This document shows positions 1 to 6,871 of a stretch of 64,000 nucleotides of DNA, one piece after another (position 1 is the stretch's first letter; each line of letters opens with the position of its first letter). Origin of the DNA: Butyrivibrio sp. VCD2006. Lineage in GTDB: Bacteria; Bacillota; Clostridia; Lachnospirales; Lachnospiraceae. The notes under the pieces were generated by a model, which saw nothing but the letters and a program-made list of their open reading frames with translations, had not been told where the DNA came from and did no database searches. The stretch covers positions 1-64,000 of the forward strand of contig NZ_AUIX01000017.1 in the NCBI RefSeq assembly GCF_000423925.1, given 5' to 3'. Made by a program: the position numbers and the translations under genes.

Positions 1-108
1 GATGTGATAACGCCTCGTATTGTTTCTGGCATAGCAGTACGGACATCCAACAGTGCACCCTATAACAAGATTCATGTTCTGAATCTGATCTTTAATACAG
101 ATACTCAT
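1..108 (-). CDS. radical SAM protein, N-terminal part (runs off window)
   Basis: Only the first 36 codons are inside the window; the gene continues beyond base 1. The reading frame contains a CxxxCxxC cluster (C-T-V-G-C-P-Y-C-Y-A-R) at about residues 18-25, the usual ligand set for the 4Fe-4S cluster of radical SAM enzymes. The substrate cannot be read from this fragment; the CPYCYARN type of motif is seen in SplB-like and small mobile-associated radical SAM proteins. Its ATG (108-106) overlaps the TGA stop of the upstream MarR gene by four bases (ATGA), so the two are almost certainly co-translated and regulated together by the operator upstream of marR. Confidence 0.75.
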   Translation of the reverse strand, partial: MSICIKDQIQNMNLVIGCTVGCPYCYARNNTRRYHI

Positions 109-542
109 TTGTCACTCCATTCCTCAAGGTTTACCCTGATGCGGTTAAGATACTCTTCAAACTGAAGAATCTCTTTATCCGTAAAATCACGATAATAAAT
201 ATTCCCCATCTCATTGGATACGGAGTCATATGCTTCTTTAAGTTCTTTGGCTTTATCTGTGAGGAACAGAAGAGTTTTTCTCTTATCAGCTTCATCAGTT
301 TTGCGGCTTATCAGTCCGTTTTTTTCCATCCGCTCAAGCATGGTCGTAAGTGAAGTAATTGCAAGTCCGCTTTTCTCGGAAATAATTTTAATAGGAACAC
401 CATCTTCCTGCCATAAGACATATAGAATCCTTCCCTGAGCTCCGTTAAATGCATCAATGTTTTTTTCTGCCAGTATCCTTTCAAATATACGATCACCCAA
501 CTGTTTTATTTTTGTAACAAGAAATCCACCATTTGTCTTCAT
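105..542 (-). CDS. MarR family transcriptional regulator
   Basis: 145-residue protein with the MarR winged-helix fold: an N-terminal dimerisation helix, then a helix-turn-helix around residues 50-75 (IISEKSGLAITSLTTMLERM), a wing with the D-x-R-x-K type sequence (DEADKRKTLLFLT, about 83-95) and a C-terminal helix pair. It starts at the ATG at 542, with GGAG nine bases upstream lying inside a large palindrome that also covers the promoter -10, which points to strong autoregulation. The next gene is a radical SAM protein sharing an ATGA stop/start overlap. MarR proteins usually sense small aromatic or oxidising ligands; the ligand here is unknown. Confidence 0.9.
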   Translation of the reverse strand: MKTNGGFLVTKIKQLGDRIFERILAEKNIDAFNGAQGRILYVLWQEDGVPIKIISEKSGLAITSLTTMLERMEKNGLISRKTDEADKRKTLLFLTDKAKELKEAYDSVSNEMGNIYYRDFTDKEILQFEEYLNRIRVNLEEWSDK

Positions 543-546
543 AATT

Positions 547-598
547 AAATACTCCTATATCGTAGTTTTATACTACGATATAGGAGTATTTTTGTCAA
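547..598 (-). promoter_or_regulatory. marR promoter with 20-bp-arm palindromic operator
   Basis: A sigma-A promoter reads towards marR: TTGACA (598-593), 17-bp spacer, TAGTAT (575-570). A perfect inverted repeat with 20-bp arms (547-566 and 572-591, five-base centre TTTAT) covers the spacer, the -10 box, the probable transcription start and the Shine-Dalgarno of marR. Such a site directly over the core promoter is expected for a self-repressing MarR dimer; the assignment to this MarR is inferred from position. Confidence 0.8.
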
Positions 599-650
599 GC
601 ACACATATCATAACTTCCGGTATAATGCTCATTCCAACAAACTGGAATTG

Positions 651-1853
651 TTAACACTCTGTCTTATTGCACCGGAGGCATAAAGCATAAAATGCAATCG
701 CCAGAAACTGTGATACCACAGACACAGTGACAAGATACACAGGATTCAAATCATACAGGGCACCGAGAAGCCAACTGCCCAGAAACCACGCAATACCAAA
801 TCCTGTCTCAAATATTCCGAAACCGGTGCTTCGCATGGAACGCGGGACGATTCCGCTGACAGCTGCTTTCATAATACTTTCCTGCGCACCCATTCCAATC
901 CCCCACAGAATTATCCCAGCTCCGATCAACCAGGCATTTCCAGTCATAAAAACAAAACATGAGAAGAATGTGCTGCATAGTGTGGAAATGATCAGAGCCT
1001 TCAGCCCGACCTTATCATAAAGCCAGCCAAAGAATAGTGCAGCAAAGGCATCCACAGCCATTGCCCCAGCATATAGCAGGCTGAGCATGGATTCATTAAA
1101 TGCTCCGGTATTAGCCGAATGAAGTGTGATCAGGGTGAAGTCTGCAAAGCCAAAAGCAAAAAAGCAGATGGCCGCCATGAACAGAACAAATGACTTCCTG
1201 AATTCAAAGCTTGCCGGTTTATCTTCCTGCTTTTCAAAGATCTCCGGATCAGGGTATCTTATCTTTGCTGTCAAAACAAGAGCTATGGTGATCATTGCAG
1301 GAACAAGCAGTATCGCAAAAGAGATCCTATACGTTGTAAAAAGGTCGTCTGTACCTTTTACAAGAGCTGTTACAAAAAGCAGTACCGGTCCGAGAAACGC
1401 GCCAAGCTGATCCAGAAACTCCTGATAGGCAAAGCCTTTTCCGGTTCCGATCTCGCTTGCCGCAAAGCTTACCAATGTGTTTTTGGCAGGCTTTTTTATC
1501 GCTTTTCCGATACGCTCCAGGATCACAAGACCGCAGGCCCAAATCCAGCCATGTTCAGGTACGAGTGCCAGTGCAGGAATCGCAAGAGCCTGTATTACAT
1601 AGCCTGTGATAACAAATGTCCAGTATTTCTTCGTTTTATCTGCTATAAATCCGGATATGAGCCTTAGTGAATACCCGCACAATTCTCCTATACCGGACAC
1701 AAATCCGATGGTTGCAGCGGATGCCCCTGCGAGGTTCAGATATTCGCCCAATATGCTTCTGGCGCCTTCATGAGTCATGTCCGAAAACAGACTTACGATT
1801 CCCATCAGGGTTATAAATATTATGGCGCCAGACAAAGCCCTTTTTTTATCCAT
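651..1853 (-). CDS. MFS transporter
   Basis: 400-residue integral membrane protein with about 12 hydrophobic segments and MFS features such as the conserved acidic/basic loop between helices 2 and 3 (GFIADKTKKYW, about 63-73) and a related loop in the second half (GWLYDKVGLK). Its start lies three bases after the higA stop, with its GGAG ribosome site inside the end of higA, so it is translated from the toxin-antitoxin mRNA unless another promoter exists. The substrate cannot be predicted. No strong terminator is visible between its stop and the marR promoter downstream. Confidence 0.85.
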   Translation of the reverse strand: MDKKRALSGAIIFITLMGIVSLFSDMTHEGARSILGEYLNLAGASAATIGFVSGIGELCGYSLRLISGFIADKTKKYWTFVITGYVIQALAIPALALVPEHGWIWACGLVILERIGKAIKKPAKNTLVSFAASEIGTGKGFAYQEFLDQLGAFLGPVLLFVTALVKGTDDLFTTYRISFAILLVPAMITIALVLTAKIRYPDPEIFEKQEDKPASFEFRKSFVLFMAAICFFAFGFADFTLITLHSANTGAFNESMLSLLYAGAMAVDAFAALFFGWLYDKVGLKALIISTLCSTFFSCFVFMTGNAWLIGAGIILWGIGMGAQESIMKAAVSGIVPRSMRSTGFGIFETGFGIAWFLGSWLLGALYDLNPVYLVTVSVVSQFLAIAFYALCLRCNKTEC

Positions 1854-1856
1854 GTT

Positions 1857-2183
1857 CTACTCCACTAATCCCGATTTGCTTATTTCATTATCTTCTTTTA
1901 CTGCGTCCAGAGGAAAGGGTATTACATTTGATGGTTCATTTTGTTGTGCTATCCATAGCGTCAGTTTCTGCTGCATATTCATCCAGCTTTCCGGAGATGT
2001 ATTAGTCGCCTTGCTTATCCTTATGGCCATTTCCGGGCTAAGAGAAGCTTTCTCATTAACAAACTCTGACAATGCTTTTCTACTAACTCCTAGCATCCTC
2101 GCTGCATCGGTAACTGTGAGATTCAATGGTTTCATTACATCTTCCAAGAATACATTTCCTGGATGTGTAGGTCTTCTAGTCAT
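1857..2183 (-). CDS. higA: HigA-type antitoxin (XRE family)
   Basis: 108-residue DNA-binding antitoxin. The N-terminus has the family pattern HPGNVFLEDVMKPLNLTVT followed by a helix-turn-helix (DAARMLGVSRKALSEFVN, about 25-42) and the conserved LSPEMAIRIS segment. HigA binds and neutralises HigB and represses the operon. The gene starts at 2183 behind AAGGAGGAAAG, 17 bases after the higB stop, giving the toxin-first order typical of higBA. Its C-terminal tail (about 85-108) is acidic and lies outside the HTH domain. The MFS gene follows after three bases. Confidence 0.93.
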   Translation of the reverse strand: MTRRPTHPGNVFLEDVMKPLNLTVTDAARMLGVSRKALSEFVNEKASLSPEMAIRISKATNTSPESWMNMQQKLTLWIAQQNEPSNVIPFPLDAVKEDNEISKSGLVE

Positions 2184-2200
2184 GTATCTTTCCTCCTTCC

Positions 2201-2479
2201 TCAGTGATAGTCCATGTAGTCTACAAGAACTGCATCCTGACCCTCAAAGTAAAAAGTCATTCTCCAATTACCATTTACAGTAACAGCCCACATATCCTGC
2301 TTATCACCTTTAAGTGAGTGTAATCTATACCCAGGCAAGTTCATATCTTGAGCACTGGTGCTGGCATCCAATCGGTCAAGCATTCTCGCTAATTTCGGTG
2401 CATGATCTGGCTGAATTCCCTTCTTTGAACCAGTTTCATAGAAGTCTTTTAAGCCTTTATGTGCAAACGATTTTATCAT
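2201..2479 (-). CDS. higB: HigB/RelE-type toxin
   Basis: 92-residue RelE/ParE-fold protein matching HigB: the opening MIKSFAHKGLKDFYETG, the middle LPGYRLHSLKGDKQDMWAVTVNGNW segment and the end YMDYH are family hallmarks. HigB toxins cleave mRNA on translating ribosomes. There is no good Shine-Dalgarno before the ATG at 2479; the promoter -10 ends only six bases upstream, so the mRNA probably begins at or next to the ATG (leaderless). It is first in the operon, followed by higA and an MFS gene. Confidence 0.93.
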   Translation of the reverse strand: MIKSFAHKGLKDFYETGSKKGIQPDHAPKLARMLDRLDASTSAQDMNLPGYRLHSLKGDKQDMWAVTVNGNWRMTFYFEGQDAVLVDYMDYH

Positions 2480-2485
2480 GTCATT

Positions 2486-2514
2486 ATTATAACCTGTAAC
2501 GTTACAGGTGTCAA
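2486..2514 (-). promoter_or_regulatory. higBA promoter with operator filling the spacer
   Basis: Perfect consensus promoter TTGACA (2514-2509), 17 bp, TATAAT (2491-2486), reading into higB. The spacer region is a perfect 18-bp palindrome, ACCTGTAACGTTACAGGT (2492-2509), the likely HigA binding site. The expected transcription start coincides with the higB start codon. Confidence 0.88.
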
Positions 2515-2572
2515 ACTCCCTTTCTGTTTGCGCTTAGCCTTGGATCGTCATCCGCTGGCTGGTTACTGACAT

Positions 2573-2618
2573 AAGAAAAGCGCCAGACCCATGAGTTTTA
2601 ATTCTCATGAGCTGACGC
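2573..2618 (-). terminator. intrinsic terminator downstream of the sirtuin gene
   Basis: Near-perfect hairpin (about 15 paired positions, one bulge, loop of eight) at 2580-2618, followed on the minus strand by TTTTCTT. It ends transcripts of the sirtuin/macrodomain unit about 160 bases after the sirtuin stop. The stretch 2515-2781 otherwise shows no gene; near 2748-2781 a short GCAGACATT-like motif recurs three times. Confidence 0.65.
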
Positions 2619-2781
2619 TAAATCAGCCGATATTCTTTTGCAAAAGAAATGAACTCGGAAGTGAGGTGCTTTTTGTTTTCCTCATTTCTTTGTCCATTGT
2701 AAATATAACACACCCAAAATTACTTGAAAACAGACATCAAGCCGATATTTTGCAGACATTATGCGGACATTTTGCAGACAT

Positions 2782-3774
2782 TTAAGAAATCTGCGGCTCA
2801 AATACTTCTCCTATATCACCATCAATGCATATACTTCTATCTGCAATTTCCTCAGGGCAGAATGCTTCACCGAAATTTACGCAGGCATATACAGCCTTAT
2901 CATTTGCCAATGTCATCTGCCAGAACGGATACTTTATTATTACGGGCGTATTAGCTCCTACTCCCAATTCAAGGTAAAGAACATGGTGATTCTCATGTCT
3001 GCGAATAAAATCAGAATATGCCGCAGATGCCCTATGCCATCCTTCATCCTCGACAAACGAATCATCAGCTCTCAAATTCATAGTCATATCAGAGCCGTCA
3101 TCAGGGCACTTTGGAATCATTTCAGAAGGAATTTCCATCAGTAGCTTACCATCAACCGGTACCTGAAATACTCCCTGAGCATCTCTTACAAAACCTTGTG
3201 CTTCCATAGCTTTCATTACCCACTCTTCATTATCAAAGGTTTTCTGAATAGCAGGATTCACGCTCTGAAACAAACCATAATCACCCTGAGTATAGAACAG
3301 TCTTTTCTTGTCAAAACCTGCTCTTTGAAACTGGTGATCTACATTTGTTGTGATAACAAAATAATCCTTATCGAAAACCATCTTAAGAAGATCCCTATAC
3401 ACTGGCTTTGGAGCATCAATATATCTGTTAAAATAAATATGTCTCGCCCACCAGGCCCAGCGTATTTCTTCGCTCGGAAACGGATAGAAACCACCTGAAT
3501 ACATATCTCTTATTCCAAATCTTTTGGCAAAGTCATAGAAGTATTTTTCAAAACGCTTGCCACTATACGTCAATCCGGCAGATGTAGAAAGTCCAGCACC
3601 TGCACCAATAACAATTGCGTCTGCCTCATTAATCTCTTTTTTTAGTCTGTTAATCTGCTCTTCTTTGCTTCCCTTACCATAGGACATGCTTGTAGTAAAG
3701 TATCTCACAGCATTCATTCCTTTCTCTATAGTTTCCTGATAACCATTAGGCATATCATCATATAAGTTTTTCAT
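2782..3774 (-). CDS. SirTM-like sirtuin (macrodomain-linked class M)
   Basis: About 330 residues. Sir2-type NAD-binding features are clear: GAGAGLSTSAGLTYSG near residue 55, TTNVDHQFQRAG with the catalytic His, and LELGVGANTP towards the C-terminus. Class M sirtuins act as protein ADP-ribosyltransferases on a lipoylated GcvH-like carrier in other bacteria and are encoded next to a macrodomain hydrolase, exactly the arrangement here (17-bp overlap). The usual GcvH-L and LplA2 partners are not in this window. I place the start at 3774 because AGGATAAGG lies correctly before it; an ATG at 3804 with GGGTG upstream is an alternative adding ten residues. Confidence 0.88.
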   Translation of the reverse strand: MKNLYDDMPNGYQETIEKGMNAVRYFTTSMSYGKGSKEEQINRLKKEINEADAIVIGAGAGLSTSAGLTYSGKRFEKYFYDFAKRFGIRDMYSGGFYPFPSEEIRWAWWARHIYFNRYIDAPKPVYRDLLKMVFDKDYFVITTNVDHQFQRAGFDKKRLFYTQGDYGLFQSVNPAIQKTFDNEEWVMKAMEAQGFVRDAQGVFQVPVDGKLLMEIPSEMIPKCPDDGSDMTMNLRADDSFVEDEGWHRASAAYSDFIRRHENHHVLYLELGVGANTPVIIKYPFWQMTLANDKAVYACVNFGEAFCPEEIADRSICIDGDIGEVFEPQIS

Positions 3775-4561
3775 AAATGGCCTTATCCTCATCTTTGAAA
3801 ACATTGAATATCACCCTTTCTATCTTACCAGGATTATCACTGAGCCATTCTGATACAGTCTCAACGGCAATCTCAGCTGCTTTTTTGTTAGGAAAATGAA
3901 ATACTCCTGTTGAAATACAGCAAAAAGCAACGCTCTTCAAGCTATTTTCAGCACACATATCCAAAGTGTTTCTATAGCAGTTCTCCAAATCCTTTTCCAA
4001 TTCAGGAGTAAGTTTGTACTGAACAATTGGTCCTACTATATGAATTACTTTCTTTGCCGGAAGATTATAAGCTTCAGTTAGCATTGGAACGGCGGTCGGC
4101 TGTTCATAGTCTCTTCCATATCTGATTCGAAGTTCATTCATCTGCCTGTAGCACTCAGCTCTTAATTGCACTCCAGCAAAAGTATGGATACAGTTATCTA
4201 TACAGGTGTGCATCGGAACAAAACAGCCCAGCATCTGCGAATTTGCAGCATTCACAATAGCATCCACCGAAAGTCTCGTAATATCACCCTGCCAAATGGA
4301 TAGTCCGTCCCTGATAACCGGGATGTCTGGCAGATTCACCACACCCTTTTCAGCCGCTCTCTCTAATAAATATTCATCCTGTACTTTCATTACTTCAGAG
4401 GACAATTCTTTTGGCATACGGATGTTCATAAGCGACCTTAAGATTCGTCTTTTATCTTCCGTACTATTTGGAGTCTTTAAATTCTTATATTCATCAGAAT
4501 CTTCCTTGAACTCTTCTACAAGATAATCAAGACGTTCTTCCTGTGTTTTATTATTAGACAT
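3758..4561 (-). CDS. protein-ADP-ribose hydrolase, zinc-dependent macrodomain
   Basis: 267 residues. Residues 1-85 are a helical extension; the macrodomain follows from about 90, with WQGDITRLSVDAIVNAAN, the zinc-binding GCFVPMHTC motif and the CIDNxIHxxAG continuation, and the GPIVQY and CCISTGVFHFP loops. Enzymes of this type remove ADP-ribose placed by SirTM, so it should be the reverse arm of the neighbouring sirtuin. The ATG at 4561 is chosen because GGAAGG sits nine bases upstream. The frame stays open a further 33 codons to 4660, but that part is encoded by the 142-bp repeat and should not be counted as protein. Confidence 0.92.
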   Translation of the reverse strand: MSNNKTQEERLDYLVEEFKEDSDEYKNLKTPNSTEDKRRILRSLMNIRMPKELSSEVMKVQDEYLLERAAEKGVVNLPDIPVIRDGLSIWQGDITRLSVDAIVNAANSQMLGCFVPMHTCIDNCIHTFAGVQLRAECYRQMNELRIRYGRDYEQPTAVPMLTEAYNLPAKKVIHIVGPIVQYKLTPELEKDLENCYRNTLDMCAENSLKSVAFCCISTGVFHFPNKKAAEIAVETVSEWLSDNPGKIERVIFNVFKDEDKAIYEKLI

Positions 4562-4575
4562 ATCACACATCCTTC

Positions 4576-4717
4576 CAAGAAAGCATGTTGCTTGCAACAT
4601 GCTCGCGCCGAGCGCGGTTGCTGAAGGCAACATATTCCTATCGCGCGAGTGCGCATCCATAGCGGAGCGCTTTTTATGATATAGGAATTTCGGAGAAATT
4701 TCCTATATCATAAAAAA
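4576..4717 (-). repeat. 142-bp structured repeat, copy 1
   Basis: First of three copies (others at 29479-29620 and 32648-32787), the same along their whole length except for the A-run at the + strand right edge. Read on the minus strand it begins at the U-tract of the Rrf2 terminator (TTTTTT then ATGATATAGG), forms a 12-bp hairpin ATGATATAGGAA/TTCCTATATCAT, then GC-rich segments, a GTTGC/GCAAC hairpin and an AGCATGTTG/CAACATGCT hairpin, and ends directly before the ribosome site of the macrodomain gene. No coding capacity is evident. Confidence 0.95.
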
Positions 4718-4744
4718 GACTCTGAAGTAAATACCTCAGAGTCT
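4712..4744 (-). terminator. terminator of rrf2 gene, abutting repeat copy 1
   Basis: Nine-bp perfect stem AGACTCTGA/TCAGAGTCT (4717-4725 with 4736-4744), five bases after the Rrf2 stop, followed on the minus strand by six T. The T run is shared with the edge of the 142-bp repeat. Confidence 0.88.
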
Positions 4745-4749
4745 CACGT

Positions 4750-5190
4750 TTACGCCTCTTTTGCCAACAGTTCCTGCATTCCGGATCTTAAATCATTAAG
4801 CGTGTATTTTTTCATCTCTGATTCCATCGCTTCCTGGATGTTTTTCAACTTATCATCCAATAGCGAATGTATATTCCTACCAACAGGACACTCTGGATTT
4901 GGTGATTCATGAAATCTGAATAGATCTCCATCCTCCAAAGGCTCAATTGCCTGATACACATCATAAAAAGTTATATCTTTAAGATCTCTTGTAAGCTCTA
5001 TTCCGCCTGTTCCTCTGATAACATTTATTAGACCTGCGTTCTTAAGCTGAGTAAGTATCTTTCTAATGATGACAGGATTCGTATTTATACTGGCTGCAAG
5101 AAAATCGCTCGTTACCTTGTGTTCATCCTTAAATGTATCCACACATGTAAAAATATGAAGTGCAACCGTAAATCTGCTTGATATCTGCAT
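4750..5190 (-). CDS. Rrf2 family transcriptional regulator
   Basis: 146 residues with the Rrf2 winged helix: MQISSRFTVALHIFTC start, recognition region SINTNPVIIRKILTQLKNAG (about 38-57), wing VIRGTGGIELTRDLKDIT and the C-terminal dimerisation helix. A single Cys in PNPECPVG (about residue 104) is retained, not the three-Cys cluster of IscR, so an Fe-S sensor is unlikely. The ATG at 5190 follows GGAGAG at correct distance. The frame is open upstream to 5463, where it encodes an unrelated NTF2-like fragment. Targets are unknown; Rrf2 proteins of this YwnA-like type often control redox enzymes, and a flavodoxin operon lies just upstream. Confidence 0.88.
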   Translation of the reverse strand: MQISSRFTVALHIFTCVDTFKDEHKVTSDFLAASINTNPVIIRKILTQLKNAGLINVIRGTGGIELTRDLKDITFYDVYQAIEPLEDGDLFRFHESPNPECPVGRNIHSLLDDKLKNIQEAMESEMKKYTLNDLRSGMQELLAKEA

Positions 5191-5463
5191 TTTTAATCTC
5201 TCCATTCCATTTCGGTCTGCGCAGAACAATCGTCCACTGGACGATTTGCTCCCTCCTGCCAGATTATCCCAGTGCTCTGCAATCTTACCGTCTGCATCGA
5301 ATCTAAAAACATCGAATCCGACCTGCTCTCCTGCTCCTGCAAAATTATATACTGTCTGAAGGAAAACCTTATCTCCATCCTCGAATGTTAAAAAGTTCAT
5401 TGATGTAACCGCCGTGGTTTCATCTGATAGTGCAAATATATCACCTCCGAGATGTAATGTCAA
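5191..5463 (-). pseudogene. truncated SnoaL/NTF2-like gene, in frame with rrf2
   Basis: This stretch reads in the same frame as rrf2 without a stop. Residues around FDVFRFDADGKIAEHWD match the C-terminal strand pair of SnoaL-like (NTF2 fold) proteins, but the N-terminal helices of that fold are missing: only about half a domain remains. A strong GGAGGTGAT lies 20 bases inside the open frame without an in-frame start at correct distance (only an out-of-frame TTG). I read this as the remains of a deleted gene whose promoter now serves rrf2. A functional fusion is possible but less likely because rrf2 has its own good ribosome site. Confidence 0.6.
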
Positions 5464-5501
5464 TAGTTACATCAAAATAATTTAAAAAAAATAGTGACTA
5501 T
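5451..5501 (-). promoter_or_regulatory. candidate operator upstream of the SnoaL remnant/rrf2
   Basis: Two dyads in an AT-rich stretch: GATGTAA-N9-TTACATC (5451-5473) and ATAGTGACTAT (5491-5501). They lie where the promoter of the rrf2 transcript should be, so they may be sites for Rrf2 autoregulation. The core promoter elements are not clear. Confidence 0.4.
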
Positions 5502-5559
5502 TAATCTTTCGACTTGTAGCCACCGTTTTTGTACCAATATATTTCCACTTTAATAATCC

Positions 5560-6165
5560 CTATCCCATGCTAATAGTTATTGTAACATCGCCATTTGAAA
5601 GCAACTCAGTCATGCCAGCCTCATCCTTATCAGATATGTGACCTAACCGTGTGTATGACCAGCTATTAGCCCCATAGAACACAACCATTTGATTCCCTGA
5701 ATAAAGAACTATATCCCCTGATGATGTTGTCGTCTGTTTGTCATTTCTTGGAAGACTCTGACCTATAGATCCCACCTGCTCAAATCCGCCATACATTGAC
5801 ATCTGAATTATGACATCGCCTTTTTCAACCATATTTCGCAGCGCGTCTACTGCCTGATTATTTTCCCAATCTACATTTACTTTAATATCACCAATTTTCA
5901 TTATCATAGTTTTTTCTCCAATACCCGTATCATCAGAAGAAGTGTCACTCTCAACAGCTTGATTATCAGTTTCTTCTGTGTGATATGTTTTTACGTCTTC
6001 TGATAAAACGATTTCCTCTGTACTTTCTGCTTCTATATCTTCTGATTCAGAAATGGCAGCGCTCAAATCATAGTTTTCATATGGTGTCTTAGTATCACCT
6101 GAGCATGCGCTGGTACAAAGCATCATGAACACACAGAGTGTCATCATAATCAATTTCGTTTTCAT
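5560..6165 (-). CDS. lipoprotein with cyclophilin-like domain
   Basis: 201 residues. An N-terminal signal with lipobox LCTSAC (Cys about 21) predicts export and lipid anchoring. Residues 25-85 are an acidic, Ser/Glu-rich linker. Residues 88-200 resemble the small bacterial cyclophilin-like fold (MKIGDIKVNVDWENNQAV..., a GGFEQVGSIGQSLP loop, DIVLYSGNQMVVFYG and TRLGHI), a family often found next to flavodoxins and reductases. The function is not established. It is the last gene of the operon, 12 bases behind the flavodoxin gene, starting after AAAGGAAG. Confidence 0.8.
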   Translation of the reverse strand: MKTKLIMMTLCVFMMLCTSACSGDTKTPYENYDLSAAISESEDIEAESTEEIVLSEDVKTYHTEETDNQAVESDTSSDDTGIGEKTMIMKIGDIKVNVDWENNQAVDALRNMVEKGDVIIQMSMYGGFEQVGSIGQSLPRNDKQTTTSSGDIVLYSGNQMVVFYGANSWSYTRLGHISDKDEAGMTELLSNGDVTITISMG

Positions 6166-6177
6166 CGCAAACTTCCT

Positions 6178-6720
6178 TTATTTTAATGTTTTTCCAAACT
6201 CATAGGCTTCACTTAATTCCTCTTTTTTACCTGAAGCTTCGCCCATATCACCTATTCCTCCACAGAATAAGGACCCTGAAAATTCTGCCTTTTCAAAGCA
6301 GTCAACCCATCCCTGAAGTCCGCTTTCAGCTTTTTTAGGCACAAACTCTTCATCCTCAGCCGCAACAGAGAGCATATATACATTCCTGAACTTATAGTCT
6401 GAAGGATACAGTGGATTGAGTCTGTCCAAAAGAGTCTTCATCTGACCGCTCATCTCGTAGTAATAGATTGGTGTTGCAAAAACCAGGGTATCTGCATTCT
6501 TTACTTTTTCTGCAATTTCAACAGTATCATCTTTAATGATGCATCTCTGAGTGTTCTGGCAGGCCAGACATCCTATACAGAAACTGATATTTTTCCCTTT
6601 CAGGCTTATATGTTCCACATCATGACCTGAAGCTTTTGCTCCCTCTATAAGCTTTTCCGTAAGTATGTCGGAATTACTCTTTGCTCGAAGACTTGTAGAA
6701 ATCACTAACACTTTACTCAT
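6178..6720 (-). CDS. flavodoxin/NADPH-dependent FMN reductase family protein
   Basis: 180-residue flavodoxin-fold protein of the iron-sulfur-flavoprotein/NADPH-FMN reductase group. Visible are the FMN phosphate loop STSLRAKSNSD (8-18), a CIGCLACQ motif with paired Cys (about 48-55, and CIIKDD beyond), and ATPIYYYEMSGQMKTLLDR. It should bind FMN and reduce a quinone, metal or small substrate in the cytoplasm. The ATG is preceded by AAGGATGGGATG that overlaps the end of a 45-codon gene, placing it inside the hydrolase operon. Confidence 0.88.
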   Translation of the reverse strand: MSKVLVISTSLRAKSNSDILTEKLIEGAKASGHDVEHISLKGKNISFCIGCLACQNTQRCIIKDDTVEIAEKVKNADTLVFATPIYYYEMSGQMKTLLDRLNPLYPSDYKFRNVYMLSVAAEDEEFVPKKAESGLQGWVDCFEKAEFSGSLFCGGIGDMGEASGKKEELSEAYEFGKTLK

Positions 6721-6733
6721 ATCATCCCATCCT

Positions 6734-6871
6734 TTATTTCTTTATCGGTTTAACATTCTCTATCTTCTTGATAAATTGGCTCTGCCTCATGGAACATTCA
6801 TGCATCTCTTCTGTCATATCTTCTACTCTGTCCGAATTAAGATATTTCAGTGTTTCCTCAACGGTTATCAT
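6734..6871 (-). CDS. small protein of 45 residues, unknown
   Basis: An ATG at 6871 overlaps the TAA stop of the hydrolase gene by one base (TAATG), and the frame runs 45 codons to a TAA 13 bases before the flavodoxin start. The product is charged and helical, with MTEEMHECSMRQSQ in the middle. The tight packing between two operon genes supports translation. The start (TVEETLKYLNSDR) faintly recalls the N-terminal cap of sugar O-acetyltransferases, so it could also be a degraded remnant. No function is assigned. Confidence 0.5.
   Translation of the reverse strand: MITVEETLKYLNSDRVEDMTEEMHECSMRQSQFIKKIENVKPIKK

Noticed and set aside
1777-2283. 168-codon plus-strand frame across higA
   Set aside because: Opposite strand encodes a clear HigA antitoxin and the MFS start; the plus frame has no family features.
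5191-5463. True SnoaL-Rrf2 fusion protein
   Set aside because: Rrf2 has a good ribosome site of its own and the NTF2-like part is only half a domain; kept as a pseudogene with the fusion noted as possible.
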